Source: Streptomyces liliifuscus
GTDB taxonomy: Bacteria > Actinomycetota > Actinomycetes > Streptomycetales > Streptomycetaceae
Length of the DNA: 64,000 nt
NCBI RefSeq assembly: GCF_016598615.1
Contig: NZ_CP066831.1
Span: 1,116,001 to 1,180,000, forward strand
Direction of reading: 5' to 3'
Under the pieces are notes generated by a model. The model searched no databases and was not told the origin of the DNA. It worked only from the letters and a program-made list of their open reading frames with translations. Made by a program: the position numbers and the translations under genes. This document shows, one piece after another, positions 25,418 through 34,929 of the stretch; position 1 is the first letter of the stretch, and each line of letters begins with the position of its first letter.

Positions 25418-26499
25418 GCCCGATGATCCAGGCAGCAACGGCACCGGCGACGGGTTCCTCGTCGCCGGCTCCGCCGGCCGCCCCCAAGGACGGCCGGACC
25501 TCGCAACGGTCCCTGACCCGCAGGCTGGCGGCCCGCCCCGAGATCGGCGCGCTGATCGCGGCGATCGCCGTCTACATCTTCTTCTTCGCGGTGGCCTCCC
25601 CGTTCCGCGAGGCCGGCTCGCTGGCCAACGTGCTCTACGAGTCCTCCGTGATGGGCATCATGGCCCTGCCGGTGGCGCTGCTGATGATCGGCGGGGAGTT
25701 CGACCTCTCCGCCGGTGTCGCGGTCACCACCTCCGCGCTGACGGCGAGCATGTGGAGCTTCCAGCTCTCCATGAACGTATGGACCGGCGTCATCGTCGCG
25801 TTGCTGGTCTCCCTGGCCATTGGCGCGTTCAACGGCTACATGCTGGTACGCACCGGGCTGCCGTCGTTCCTGATCACGCTGGGGTCGTTCCTGATCCTGC
25901 AGGGCGCCAACCTCGCCATCACAAAGATCTTCACCGGGAATGTCGCGACCGACTCGATCAGTGACATGGACGGCTTCGACCAGGCCAAGAAGATCTTCGC
26001 CTCGGAGATCAGCATCGGCGGCGTCGACGTGAAGATCACCGCCTTCTACTGGCTGGTGTTCGCCGCGGGGGCGACCTGGCTGCTGCTGCGCACCAAGTTC
26101 GGCAACTGGATCTTCGCCACCGGCGGCAACAAGGAATCGGCCCGCGCGGTCGGTGTCCCGGTCACCTTCACCAAGATCGCCCTGTTCATGGGGGTGGGTG
26201 CGGGTGCCTGGTTCGTCGGGATGCACATCCTGTTCTCGTTCAACACCGTCCAGTCCGGCGAGGGCGTGGGCAACGAGTTCCTGTACATCATCGCCGCGGT
26301 GATCGGCGGCTGCCTGCTCACCGGCGGCTACGGCTCCGCGATCGGCCCGGTCATCGGCGCCTTCATCTTCGGCATGGTCTCCCAGGGCATCGTCTACGCC
26401 AACTGGAACCCCGACTGGTTCAAGGCCTTCCTCGGCGTCATGCTCCTGCTCGCCGCCCTCGTCAATCTGTGGGTCCGCCGCCAGGCCACCCGGAGGTAA
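25414..26499 (+). CDS. Inositol/sugar ABC transporter permease
   Basis: 361 residues from GTG 25414 (4-bp overlap with the binding protein). After a 45-residue Ala/Pro/Ser tail come about ten membrane segments of the RbsC type, with [20 protein letters not shown], the loop [20 protein letters not shown] and [20 protein letters not shown]. It forms the channel with the lipoprotein and ATPase on either side, and is paralogous to the permease at 3739-4803. Confidence 0.93.
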   Translation: MSPMIQAATAPATGSSSPAPPAAPKDGRTSQRSLTRRLAARPEIGALIAAIAVYIFFFAVASPFREAGSLANVLYESSVMGIMALPVALLMIGGEFDLSAGVAVTTSALTASMWSFQLSMNVWTGVIVALLVSLAIGAFNGYMLVRTGLPSFLITLGSFLILQGANLAITKIFTGNVATDSISDMDGFDQAKKIFASEISIGGVDVKITAFYWLVFAAGATWLLLRTKFGNWIFATGGNKESARAVGVPVTFTKIALFMGVGAGAWFVGMHILFSFNTVQSGEGVGNEFLYIIAAVIGGCLLTGGYGSAIGPVIGAFIFGMVSQGIVYANWNPDWFKAFLGVMLLLAALVNLWVRRQATRR

Positions 26500-26504
26500 A
26501 GCCC

Positions 26505-27431
26505 ATGACCACCAACCCCACCTCCCCCAACGGCGCAGCGGTCAAGGACAAGCCCGACACCACCGAGCCGATCGTCGAACTCCAGGGCGCAGGCAAGGCC
26601 TACGGCAACGTCCGCGCCCTGCACGGCGTCGACCTCGCCGTATATCCCAGCCAGGTCACCTGCGTGCTCGGGGACAACGGCGCCGGCAAGTCCACCCTCA
26701 TCAAAATCATCTCCGGCCTCCACCAGCACACCGAGGGCGCATTCCTCATCGACGGCCAGGCCGTCCAGCTCAGCAACCCGCGCGAGGCCCTGGACAAGGG
26801 CATCGCCACCGTCTACCAGGACCTCGCCACCGTCCCCCTGATGCCGGTGTGGCGGAACTTCTTCCTCGGCTCCGAGATGACCAAGGGCCCCTGGCCCGTC
26901 CGCCGCCTGGACATCGCGAGGATGAAGGCGACCGCGGACCAGGAACTGCGCCACATGGGCATCATCCTCGACGACCTCGACCAGCCCATCGGCACCCTCT
27001 CCGGCGGCCAGCGCCAGTCCGTGGCCATCGCCCGCGCCGTCTACTTCGGCGCCCGCGTCCTCATCCTCGACGAACCCACCGCAGCCCTCGGCGTCAAACA
27101 GTCCGGCGTCGTGCTGAAGTACATCGCCGCCGCCCGTGACCGCGGACTGGGCGTCATCTTCATCACCCACAACCCCCACCACGCCTACATGGTCGGCGAC
27201 CACTTCAGCGTCCTGCGCCTGGGCACCATGGAACTCTCCGCCGCCCGCGCCGACGTCAGCCTCGAAGAACTCACCAACCACATGGCAGGCGGCGCCGAAC
27301 TCGCCGCACTCAAACACGAACTCGCCCAAGTCCGCGGCGTCGACGTCGAAGAACTCCCCGAAGCCGAAGACCTCAAGACACCCACCACCACCGCTGCCTC
27401 CACTTCCACCTCCGCCGAAGGAAAGAGCTAA
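26505..27431 (+). CDS. Inositol/sugar ABC transporter ATP-binding protein
   Basis: 308 residues from ATG 26505, 5 bp after the permease stop and with GGAGG in front. Single ABC domain: Walker [18 protein letters not shown], signature [19 protein letters not shown], Walker [16 protein letters not shown] and His in [14 protein letters not shown]-terminal tail of about 50 residues is charged and then Thr/Ser-rich ([16 protein letters not shown]), absent from the paralogue at 2945-3736. Codon use stays high-GC throughout, with no sign of foreign origin. Confidence 0.93.
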   Translation: MTTNPTSPNGAAVKDKPDTTEPIVELQGAGKAYGNVRALHGVDLAVYPSQVTCVLGDNGAGKSTLIKIISGLHQHTEGAFLIDGQAVQLSNPREALDKGIATVYQDLATVPLMPVWRNFFLGSEMTKGPWPVRRLDIARMKATADQELRHMGIILDDLDQPIGTLSGGQRQSVAIARAVYFGARVLILDEPTAALGVKQSGVVLKYIAAARDRGLGVIFITHNPHHAYMVGDHFSVLRLGTMELSAARADVSLEELTNHMAGGAELAALKHELAQVRGVDVEELPEAEDLKTPTTTAASTSTSAEGKS

Positions 27432-27593
27432 CAGCGGCGAACGCAGCTGCCGCCCTCATCGCGAGGACCACTCAACCGCGTACCACCGCACGGCGGACCA
27501 CCACACGGCGGAACAACGCACCGAGGACCTCCGCACCCAGGGCACCCCGATCCAACGCTCGACCGTCCCCCACCGACCCGAAGGCATTCCCTC

Positions 27594-28451
27594 ATGAAGA
27601 TCGCCCTCGATCCGTACATGATCCGCGACACCCCGCTGCTCGAACTACCCGCCGTGGTGGCCGAGTTGGGCTATGAGTGGATCGAGCTCTCACCCCGCGA
27701 GGACTTCATCCCGTTCTTCCGCCATCCCCGTGTCGACGACGCGACCGTACGGAAGTTCCGCAAGGCCCTGGACGCGGCGGGCGTCGGTATCTCCTCGATG
27801 CTGCCCCTGTTCCGCTGGTCCGGGCCGGACGAGGACGACCGACAGGCTGCCGTGCGGTACTGGAAGCGGTCCATCCAGATCGCCGCCGACCTCGGCGTGG
27901 ACAGCATGATCTCCGAGTTCAACGGCCGCCCGGAGCAAGCCGACCGCAGCGAGGCGCAGTTCTGGAAGTCCCTCGACGAACTCCTCCCGGTCTTCGAGCG
28001 CGAGGGCATCCACCTGGCCCTGGAACCGCACCCGGACGACTTCATCGAGAACGGCTATGACGCGGTCAACCTGATTCGGGGCATCAACCACCCCAACGTC
28101 ACGTTCCTGTACTGCGCCCCGCACACCTTCCACATCGGCAACGACGCCCCCGGCATCATCCAGTACGCCGGCGACCTGCTGACTCACGTGCACCTCGCCG
28201 ACGCGTTCGACCACACGGCGTCGTCCGGCAACCGGTACATCCTCAATCCGCCCGGCACCCCCGCACGGATCCACCAGCACCTGGACATGGGGCAGGGCGA
28301 GGTCGACTTCGGGGAGCTCTTCCGGGAGCTGAAGGCGAACAACTTCGACGGCACACTGACCGCCTGCGTGTTCGCGTGGGAGGAACGAGCCCACGAGTCC
28401 TCGCGCTTCATGCGCGAGAAGATCGACGGATACCTGGCCGCCGGGTCCTGA
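27594..28451 (+). CDS. iolH: IolH-like sugar phosphate isomerase/epimerase
   Basis: 285 residues, AP-endonuclease-2/xylose-isomerase-like TIM barrel. The opening KIALDPYMIRDTPLLELPAV, the segment FRWSGPDEDDRQAAVRYWKR, LALEPHPDDFIENGYDAVNL and the late NPPGTPARIHQHLDMGQGEV recall Bacillus subtilis IolH closely in order and spacing. Metal ligands are likely among Glu of SEFNGRP, the Glu/His pair LALEPHPDD, and the late His residues. IolH is part of the Bacillus iol operon but its exact reaction is not settled. It lies 162 bp after the ATPase gene and before a strong terminator. Confidence 0.78.
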   Translation: MKIALDPYMIRDTPLLELPAVVAELGYEWIELSPREDFIPFFRHPRVDDATVRKFRKALDAAGVGISSMLPLFRWSGPDEDDRQAAVRYWKRSIQIAADLGVDSMISEFNGRPEQADRSEAQFWKSLDELLPVFEREGIHLALEPHPDDFIENGYDAVNLIRGINHPNVTFLYCAPHTFHIGNDAPGIIQYAGDLLTHVHLADAFDHTASSGNRYILNPPGTPARIHQHLDMGQGEVDFGELFRELKANNFDGTLTACVFAWEERAHESSRFMREKIDGYLAAGS

Positions 28452-28508
28452 CGGACGCCGACGGGTCCCAACAGGCCCGGTGCCGTACGCGTGACTGTGA
28501 CTCCTCCC

Positions 28509-28542
28509 GGCTCGGGCCTGACCTGCGGATCAGGCCCGAGCC
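28509..28542 (+). terminator. Intrinsic terminator of the transporter-iolH operon
   Basis: GGCTCGGGCCTGA (28509-28521) and TCAGGCCCGAGCC (28530-28542) form a perfect 13-bp stem with an 8-nt loop, 58 bp after the IolH stop. Confidence 0.85.
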
Positions 28543-28571
28543 GCCTGGCGAAATCTCGTAGTAACAACCTA

Positions 28572-28632
28572 TTGACAGGACATTTAAGCGAAGGCATCGT
28601 TCTCCGCTGTAGGCGCTTTTAAAGCGCTTTAA
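28572..28632 (+). promoter_or_regulatory. Promoter with exact LacI operator before the iolC operon
   Basis: TTGACA (28572-28577) is followed after 17 bp by the weak -10 CATCGT (28595-28600). TTAAAGCGCTTTAA occupies 28619-28632, identical to the site at 23786, placed downstream of the expected start of transcription. A half-site-like TTTAAGCG lies at 28583-28590 within the spacer. The first codon of iolC is 45 bp downstream. Confidence 0.8.
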
Positions 28633-28676
28633 GTCCACCGTCCCCGGGGATCTCCGGAGCGAAGGGAAATCGCGCT

Positions 28677-29696
28677 ATGCCGTTGGAAGTGCTGACCATG
28701 GGCCGCGTCGGAGTGGATGTGTATCCGCTCCAGACAGGCGTGGCACTGGCCGAGGTCACCTCGTTCGGCAAGTACCTGGGCGGCAGCCCGACCAACGTCG
28801 CCGTCGCCGCCGCCCGTTACGGGCACTCCGCGGCCGTGATCACCAAGACGGGCCGCGACCCGTTCGGGGACTTCGTCCGCACGGCCCTGGACGGCTACGG
28901 CGTCGACACCCGCTTCGTCGGTACGTCGGACATCGCGCCAACCCCGGTGACCTTCTGCGAGATCTTCCCGCCGGACGACTTCCCGCTCTACTTCTACCGC
29001 CTCCCGAAGGCTCCCGACCTGGACATCCGCTCCGACGAGCTCGACCTCGCGGCGGTGCGCGACGCCCGCGTGTTCTGGATCACCGGAACCGGGCTGAGCG
29101 AGAACCCGAGCCGCTCGGCCACCCTCGCCGCCCTGGCGCACCGGGCGAAGGCGGGGACAACGGTCTTCGACCTCGACTGGCGGCCGATGTTCTGGAAGGA
29201 CCCGGCGGCGGCCCGTACGTACTACGCCGAGGCCCTGCGCCACACCACCGTCGCCGTCGGCAACCTCGACGAGTGCGGGGTGGCCACCGGCGAGCGCGAA
29301 CCGTACGCGGCCGCGAAGGCGCTGCTCGCCGCCGGGGTCGAACTCGCCGTGGTGAAGCAGGGGCCCAAGGGTGTGCTCGCCATGAACCGGGACGGCTCGA
29401 CCGCCGAGATCCCGCCGGTTCCGGTGGACGTCGTCAACGGCCTCGGCGCCGGTGACGCCTTCGGCGGCGCGCTCTGCCACGGTCTGCTCTCCGGCTGGGA
29501 CACCCGCCGCACCGTCTCCTTCGCCAACGCCGCCGGCGCCATCGTCGCGGGCCGGCTGTCCTGCTCCGACGCCATGCCGACCGAGGCCGAGGTGGAGACG
29601 AAGCTCCACCCCCTGGCCCCCGGTTCCTCCGGTTCCCCCGCTTCCTCCCCTTCCGGCTTCCCCGGCTCCCTCGACGACTCTCAGCGAGAGGTGTGA
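28677..29696 (+). CDS. iolC: 5-dehydro-2-deoxygluconokinase (IolC), PfkB family
   Basis: 339 residues. Ribokinase/PfkB fold: LGGSPTNVAVAAARYG at about 34-49, and near the C-terminus the anion-hole/catalytic motif NGLGAGDAFGGALCHGLLSG with the catalytic Asp. VFDLDWRPMFWKDPAAARTY in the middle is typical of IolC. It phosphorylates 2-deoxy-5-keto-gluconate to the 6-phosphate in myo-inositol breakdown. First gene under the second exact LacI operator. A Ser/Gly/Pro-rich tail of about 20 residues precedes the stop, 5 bp before the aldolase start. Confidence 0.92.
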   Translation: MPLEVLTMGRVGVDVYPLQTGVALAEVTSFGKYLGGSPTNVAVAAARYGHSAAVITKTGRDPFGDFVRTALDGYGVDTRFVGTSDIAPTPVTFCEIFPPDDFPLYFYRLPKAPDLDIRSDELDLAAVRDARVFWITGTGLSENPSRSATLAALAHRAKAGTTVFDLDWRPMFWKDPAAARTYYAEALRHTTVAVGNLDECGVATGEREPYAAAKALLAAGVELAVVKQGPKGVLAMNRDGSTAEIPPVPVDVVNGLGAGDAFGGALCHGLLSGWDTRRTVSFANAAGAIVAGRLSCSDAMPTEAEVETKLHPLAPGSSGSPASSPSGFPGSLDDSQREV

Positions 29697-29700
29697 CGAC

Positions 29701-30573
29701 GTGCTGTCTGACAACGTGAGCCGGATCGTGGAGGCCCGGGTCGGCGATCCCGGTGCCGTCGCGGCGGCCGCCGCGCGACGCGTGCGCGCCACCTCGCTGC
29801 TCGGCGAGCACGGCAAGGCGATGATCATCGCGGCGGACCATCCCGCGCGCGGTGCCAACGGCGTCGGTGGCGACCCCACCGCCATGGCCGACCGCTTCAA
29901 GCTGCTGGACCGCCTGTGCGTCGCTCTGGAGCGGCCCGGTGTGACCGGTGTGCTGGCCACGGCGGACATCCTGGACGACCTGCTGCTGCTCGGCGTGCTC
30001 GACGGCAAGAGCGTCTTCGGCTCGATGAACCGGGCCGGGCTCGCCGGGTCGGTCTTCGAGATCGACGACCGCTTCACCGGCTACGACGCCGAGACGATCG
30101 CCGCGATGCGCTTCGACGGCGGCAAGATGCTCACCCGCATCGCCCTCCAGGACCCGGCCACGCCGTCCGTCCTGGAGAACACCGCGCGTGCGGTCGACGA
30201 GCTGAACGACCGTCAACTCATAGCCCTGGTCGAGCCGTTCCTGTCCACCTGGCAGGACGGCAGGGTCCGCAACGACCTCTCCACCGACGCGGTCGTCAAG
30301 TCGGTCACCATCGCCTCGGGGCTCGGCCGCCGCACCGCCTACACCTGGCTGAAGCTACCGGTCGTGGAGGACATGGAGCGCGTCCTGGCCGCCTCCACCC
30401 TGCCGGCGCTCCTGTTGGGCGGCGAGGTCACCGACCCGGACGCGGCCTTCGCCTCGTGGGGCAAGGCCCTCAAGCAGCCCACCGCACAGGGCCTGGTCGT
30501 GGGCCGCTCCCTGCTCTACCCCTCGGACGGCGACGTGGCCGGAGCGGTGGACCGGGCGGTGAGCCTGCTGTGA
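29701..30573 (+). CDS. Cgl0158-type aldolase, probable IolJ-equivalent
   Basis: 290 residues from GTG 29701, 4 bp after the iolC stop (AGAGAGG before it). TIM-barrel protein with AMIIAADHPARGANGVGGDP, GVLATADILDDLLLLGVLDG, GGKMLTRIALQDPATPSVLE, a Lys-containing strand VVKSVTIASGLGRRTAYTWL and LLLGGEV. These match the DeoC/LacD-superfamily protein encoded in the Corynebacterium glutamicum iol locus (Cgl0158 type). Its position between iolC and iolB suggests it cleaves 2-deoxy-5-keto-gluconate 6-phosphate to malonic semialdehyde and dihydroxyacetone phosphate in place of IolJ. That role is inferred. It overlaps iolB by GTGA. Confidence 0.8.
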   Translation: MLSDNVSRIVEARVGDPGAVAAAAARRVRATSLLGEHGKAMIIAADHPARGANGVGGDPTAMADRFKLLDRLCVALERPGVTGVLATADILDDLLLLGVLDGKSVFGSMNRAGLAGSVFEIDDRFTGYDAETIAAMRFDGGKMLTRIALQDPATPSVLENTARAVDELNDRQLIALVEPFLSTWQDGRVRNDLSTDAVVKSVTIASGLGRRTAYTWLKLPVVEDMERVLAASTLPALLLGGEVTDPDAAFASWGKALKQPTAQGLVVGRSLLYPSDGDVAGAVDRAVSLL

Positions 30574-31463
30574 GCGACACGAGCAAGTACCACCTCCGCC
30601 ACGGGACTTCGGCCGACGGCTCGTACGACCTCGTGGTCACGCCCGAGTCGGCGGGCTGGGGATACTCCGGCCTCAGGATCCTGACCCTGAGGCCGGGCGA
30701 GGCGCACGCCCTGTCCACCGGGGATTCCGAGTTCCTGGTCCTGCCGCTGACGGGCTCCTGCACCGTCACCACGGACGGCGAGGTCTTCGAACTCGCCGGT
30801 CGGACAGGCGTGTTCGCCTCGGCCACCGACTTCGCGTATCTACCGCGCGAGTCGGAAGCCCTGATGAGCAGCGCGCAGGGAGGTCTGTTCGCGCTGCCCT
30901 CCGCCCGTACCGAGCGGGGAGGTCACCCGGCTCGGTACGGGCGCAAGGAGGACGTGCCGGTCGAACTGCGCGGCGCGGGGAACTGCTCCCGCCAGGTCAA
31001 CAACTACTGCCTGCCGGGCACGTTCGACGCCGAGCGGCTGCTGGTGTGCGAGGTGCTCACGCCCGGCGGGAACTGGTCCTCGTACCCGCCGCACAAGCAC
31101 GACGAGGTCCGTACGGACGACAGCGGCAACCCGGTCGAGTCCGAGCTGGAGGAGATCTACTACTTCCAGGTCGCGGGCGAGGACGGCTTCGCCCACCAGC
31201 GGGTCTACGGCACCCCGGAGCGGCCCATCGACGTGCTCGCCGAGGTCCGTACCGGCGACACGGTCCTGATTCCGCACGGCTGGCACGGCCCGTCGGTCGC
31301 CGCACCCGGCTACGACCTCTACTACCTCAACGTCATGGCCGGTCCCGGACAGGACCGCGCCTGGCTGATCTGCGACGACCCCGCCCACGAGTGGGTCCGC
31401 GGCACCTGGGACGCCCAGGCGACCGACCCCCGGCTGCCGTTCGGGGCCAAGGAGACCGAGTGA
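30570..31463 (+). CDS. iolB: 5-deoxy-glucuronate isomerase (IolB)
   Basis: 297 residues from GTG 30570. Double cupin: the C-terminal cupin has SSYPPHKHDE, then the Glu of ELEEIYYFQVAGEDGFAHQR and VLIPHGWHGPSVAAPGYDLY, giving His/His/Glu/His metal ligands. The family signature RQVNNYCLPGTFDAERLLVC is present. It converts 5-deoxy-glucuronate to 2-deoxy-5-keto-gluconate. Overlaps at both ends with aldolase and iolD show tight coupling. Confidence 0.95.
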   Translation: MSDTSKYHLRHGTSADGSYDLVVTPESAGWGYSGLRILTLRPGEAHALSTGDSEFLVLPLTGSCTVTTDGEVFELAGRTGVFASATDFAYLPRESEALMSSAQGGLFALPSARTERGGHPARYGRKEDVPVELRGAGNCSRQVNNYCLPGTFDAERLLVCEVLTPGGNWSSYPPHKHDEVRTDDSGNPVESELEEIYYFQVAGEDGFAHQRVYGTPERPIDVLAEVRTGDTVLIPHGWHGPSVAAPGYDLYYLNVMAGPGQDRAWLICDDPAHEWVRGTWDAQATDPRLPFGAKETE

Positions 31464-33346
31464 TGGAAACGATCAGGCTCACCACCGCACAGGCCCTCGT
31501 GCGCTTCCTGGCGAACCAGTACAGCGAGCGCGACGGCCAGGAGCAGCGGCTGATCCCCGGCGTCTGGGGCATCTTCGGGCACGGCAACGTGGCCGGTCTG
31601 GGCCAGGCGCTCCTGCAGGCCGCCGTCACCCAAGAGGCCGACCTGCCCTACTACTTGGCCCGCAACGAGCAGGGCATGGTGCACGCGTCGGTGGCGTACG
31701 CGAAGATGCGCGACCGGCTGGCGACCTTCGCCTGCTCGGCGTCGACAGGCCCCGGCTCCACGAACATGATCACCGGCGCGGCCCTGGCGACGACCAACCG
31801 GATCCCCGTCCTGCTGCTGCCCAGCGACATGTTCGCGACCCGCGCCGCCGACCCGGTCCTGCAGCAGCTGGAGGACACCCGTGGCGGGGACGTCACGGTC
31901 AACGACGCCTTCAGGGCCGTGTCCAAGTACTTCGACCGGATCTCCCGGCCCGAGCAGCTGATACCGGCCGCGCTGGCCGCGATGCGGGTCCTCACCGACC
32001 CGGTCGAGACCGGCGCCGTCACGCTCTCGCTGCCCCAGGACGTCCAGGCCGAGGCGTACGACTGGCCCGTCTCCTTCTTCCGGCGCCGGGTCTGGCATGT
32101 GGGCCGCCCGGTGCCGGAGGCCGCTGCCGTCGAGCGGGCCGCGCGTCTGTTGCGTGGTGCCCGCAGGCCGCTGGTCGTGGCCGGCGGCGGTGCCGTCTAC
32201 TCCGGCGCCGAGACCCAGTTGCGCGCCTTCGCCGAGGCCACCGGCATCCCGGTCGCGGACACCCACGCGGGCAAGGGCGCGGTGCCCTGGGACCACCCGT
32301 ACGCGGTCGGCGGCATCGGCTCGACCGGCTCGTACGCGGCGAACGAACTGGCGCGCGAGGCGGACGTCGTCCTCGGCATCGGCACCCGGTACAGCGACTT
32401 CACCACCGCCAGCCACACTGTCTTCGGCAACCCGGACGTCACGTTCGTCAACCTCAACGTGGCTCGCCTGGACGCCGTCAAGCACTCGGCGGAACCGCTG
32501 GTGGCCGACGCCCGGCTCGGTGTCCAAGCCCTCGCCGGGGCACTGACGGACTGGGAGGTCGCCCCCGAGTACCGCGACCGCACCCGCCAACTCATCGCCC
32601 GCACAAGGGAGATCGAGGAGGAGTGCTTCGCGGCCGACCGGCACACCGGTGAACTGCCCGCCCAGACCCAGATACTCGGCGCGCTCAACGACGTCCTGGG
32701 CGACCGTGACGTCGTCATCAACGCCGCCGGTTCCATGCCCGGCGACCTGCAACAGCTGTGGCGGGCACGGGATCCGAAGGCCTACCACGTGGAGTACGCG
32801 TACTCCTGCATGGGCTACGAGGTCGCCGCCGGCGTCGGCACGAGGATGGCCGACCCGTCGCGCGAGGTCGTCGTACTCGTCGGCGACGGCTCGTATCTGA
32901 TGATGGCTCAGGAGATCGTGACCATGGTCTCCGAAGGCCTGAAGGTCATCATCGTCCTCGTCCAGAACCACGGCTTCGCCTCCATCGGTTCGCTGTCGGA
33001 GGCGCTGGGCTCGCAGCGGTTCGGCACCAAGTACCGCTTCCGCAACGGCGATTCGGGCCGGCTCGACGGTGACGTGCTGCCCGTCGACCTCGCCGCCAAC
33101 GCCTCCTCGCTCGGCGCGGACGTCCTGCACGCCACCTCCGTCGACGAGTTCCGTGCCGCGATGGAGAAGGCGAAGGCGGCCACCCGCACCACGGTCGTGC
33201 ACGTCGAGACCGACCTGTACGGGCCGAACCCGCCCGGCCACGGCTGGTGGGACGTGCCGGTGAGCCAGACCTCCGCCCTGGACTCCACCCGTGACGCGTA
33301 CGAGACGTACGCCGCCCGCAAGCAGGCCCAGCGCCACTACCTGTAA
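31463..33346 (+). CDS. iolD: 3D-(3,5/4)-trihydroxycyclohexane-1,2-dione acylhydrolase (IolD)
   Basis: 627 residues, ThDP-dependent enzyme. N-terminal PYR domain with WGIFGHGNVAGLGQAL and the catalytic Glu region YLARNEQGMVHASVAYAKM; central domain with LVVAGGGAVYSGAETQLRAF; C-terminal PP domain with YSCMGYEVAAGVGTRMA and the cofactor motif VVVLVGDGSYLMMAQEIVTM ending in VQNHGFASIG. It opens the ring of the inositol-derived diketone. The start shares its A with the iolB stop (TGATG). The product feeds IolB. Confidence 0.95.
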   Translation: METIRLTTAQALVRFLANQYSERDGQEQRLIPGVWGIFGHGNVAGLGQALLQAAVTQEADLPYYLARNEQGMVHASVAYAKMRDRLATFACSASTGPGSTNMITGAALATTNRIPVLLLPSDMFATRAADPVLQQLEDTRGGDVTVNDAFRAVSKYFDRISRPEQLIPAALAAMRVLTDPVETGAVTLSLPQDVQAEAYDWPVSFFRRRVWHVGRPVPEAAAVERAARLLRGARRPLVVAGGGAVYSGAETQLRAFAEATGIPVADTHAGKGAVPWDHPYAVGGIGSTGSYAANELAREADVVLGIGTRYSDFTTASHTVFGNPDVTFVNLNVARLDAVKHSAEPLVADARLGVQALAGALTDWEVAPEYRDRTRQLIARTREIEEECFAADRHTGELPAQTQILGALNDVLGDRDVVINAAGSMPGDLQQLWRARDPKAYHVEYAYSCMGYEVAAGVGTRMADPSREVVVLVGDGSYLMMAQEIVTMVSEGLKVIIVLVQNHGFASIGSLSEALGSQRFGTKYRFRNGDSGRLDGDVLPVDLAANASSLGADVLHATSVDEFRAAMEKAKAATRTTVVHVETDLYGPNPPGHGWWDVPVSQTSALDSTRDAYETYAARKQAQRHYL

Positions 33347-33375
33347 GTCCCGTCCCCGCAAAGGAAACCCGCACC

Positions 33376-34872
33376 GTGAAGACCATCGAGCACTGGATCA
33401 ACGGCTCCCCCGCCGCCGGGACCAGCCCGGAGACGGCCCCCGTGTTCAACCCGGCCACCGGTCAGGAACAGGCCCGGGTCGCCCTGGCCTCGGCCGTCGA
33501 CGTGGACACGGCCGTCGCGGCCGCCACCGCCGCCTTCGAGACCTGGTCCGAGTCGTCGCTCACCCAGCGCACGCAGGTGATGTTCGCCTTCCGGCAGCTC
33601 CTTGTGGAGCACGAGGAGGAGCTGGGCCGGATCATCTCCGCCGAGCACGGCAAGACGGTCGACGACGCGCGTGGCGAGATCACGCGCGGCCGGGAGGTCG
33701 TGGAGTTCGCGTGCGGACTCGGCGACGTTCTGAAGGGGTCGTTCTCCGACCAGGTGTCGCGCGGTGTGGACGTGCACAACTTCCGCCAGCCGCTGGGGGT
33801 CGTCGCGGGCATCACACCCTTCAACTTCCCCGCCATGGTGCCTCTTTGGATGCACCCGATAGCCATCGCGACCGGCAACACCTTCATCCTCAAGCCCAGT
33901 GAGCGCGACCCCTCCGCCGCGAACTTCGTCGCCGAGCTCTACAAGCGGGCCGAACTGCCCGACGGCGTCTTCAACGTCGTGCACGGCGGCAAGGAAGCGG
34001 TCGACGCGATCCTCACCCACTCCGGCATCGAGGCCGTCTCCTTCGTCGGTTCGACGCCGATCGCCAGGTACGTCCACGAGACGGCCACTTCGCACGGCAA
34101 GCGCGTCCAAGCGCTCGGCGGGGCCAAGAACCACGCCGTCGTCCTGCCCGATGCCGACCTAAAGTTCGCAGCGAACCACATCACGGCGGGCGCGTACGGA
34201 TCCGCCGGTGAGCGCTGCATGGCGGTGTCGGTCGCCGTCGCGGTCGGTGACGCGGCCGACGGTCTCGTCGAGATCCTGGAGCGCAAGGCGCGCGAGGTGA
34301 AGGTCGGTCCGGGGGACGCCGCGGGCACGGAGATGGGCCCGCTGGTCACCAAGGCCGCCCAGGAGCGCGTGGAGAACGCCGTCGGTGTCGCCGACGGACA
34401 GGGTGCCGCCGTGATCGTCGACGGCCGTGGCCTCAAGGTCGACGGCCACGAGGACGGCTTCTTCACCGGGCCGTCCCTCCTCGACCACGTCACGACCGAG
34501 ATGGACGCCTACAAGGAGGAGCTGTTCGGACCGGTCCTCGCCGTCGTCCGCGTGGACACCCTCGACGAGGCGATAGGCGTCATCAACGCAAACCCGTACG
34601 GCAACGGCACCGCCTTGTTCACCGGCTCCGGCGAGGCAGCGCGCCGCTTCCAGCGCAACGTCAAGGTCGGGATGATCGGCGTCAACGTGCCGGTGCCCGT
34701 GCCGATGTCGTACTACTCCTTCGGCGGCTGGAAGGACTCCCTCATCGGGGACTCCCCCATCCACGGTCCCGAGGGCATCCGCTTCTACACCCGGCCCAAG
34801 GTCGTCACCACCCGCTGGCCGCAGCCCGCACAGCAGGTGACCGCCGGCTTCAACTTCCCCACATCCAGCTGA
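33376..34872 (+). CDS. iolA: Methylmalonate/malonate-semialdehyde dehydrogenase (IolA/MmsA)
   Basis: 498 residues from GTG 33376 with AAAGGAAA upstream. Aldehyde dehydrogenase fold: GVVAGITPFNFPAMVPLWMH, TFILKPSERDPSAANFVAEL, SFVGSTPIARYVHETA, and the catalytic Cys in GSAGERCMAVSVAVAV; TGPSLLDHVTTEMDAYKEEL near the C-terminus. The MmsA subgroup is CoA-acylating and lacks the usual general-base Glu, consistent with GGAKNHAVVLPDAD here. It converts malonic semialdehyde to acetyl-CoA at the end of inositol breakdown. Spacing of 29 bp to iolD supports one operon. Confidence 0.93.
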   Translation: MKTIEHWINGSPAAGTSPETAPVFNPATGQEQARVALASAVDVDTAVAAATAAFETWSESSLTQRTQVMFAFRQLLVEHEEELGRIISAEHGKTVDDARGEITRGREVVEFACGLGDVLKGSFSDQVSRGVDVHNFRQPLGVVAGITPFNFPAMVPLWMHPIAIATGNTFILKPSERDPSAANFVAELYKRAELPDGVFNVVHGGKEAVDAILTHSGIEAVSFVGSTPIARYVHETATSHGKRVQALGGAKNHAVVLPDADLKFAANHITAGAYGSAGERCMAVSVAVAVGDAADGLVEILERKAREVKVGPGDAAGTEMGPLVTKAAQERVENAVGVADGQGAAVIVDGRGLKVDGHEDGFFTGPSLLDHVTTEMDAYKEELFGPVLAVVRVDTLDEAIGVINANPYGNGTALFTGSGEAARRFQRNVKVGMIGVNVPVPVPMSYYSFGGWKDSLIGDSPIHGPEGIRFYTRPKVVTTRWPQPAQQVTAGFNFPTSS

Positions 34873-34929
34873 CGGTTCGCCCTGCCCGCAGGAGCACGGC
34901 TCCCCCACAACAACTGCCAGGAGGTGGCC

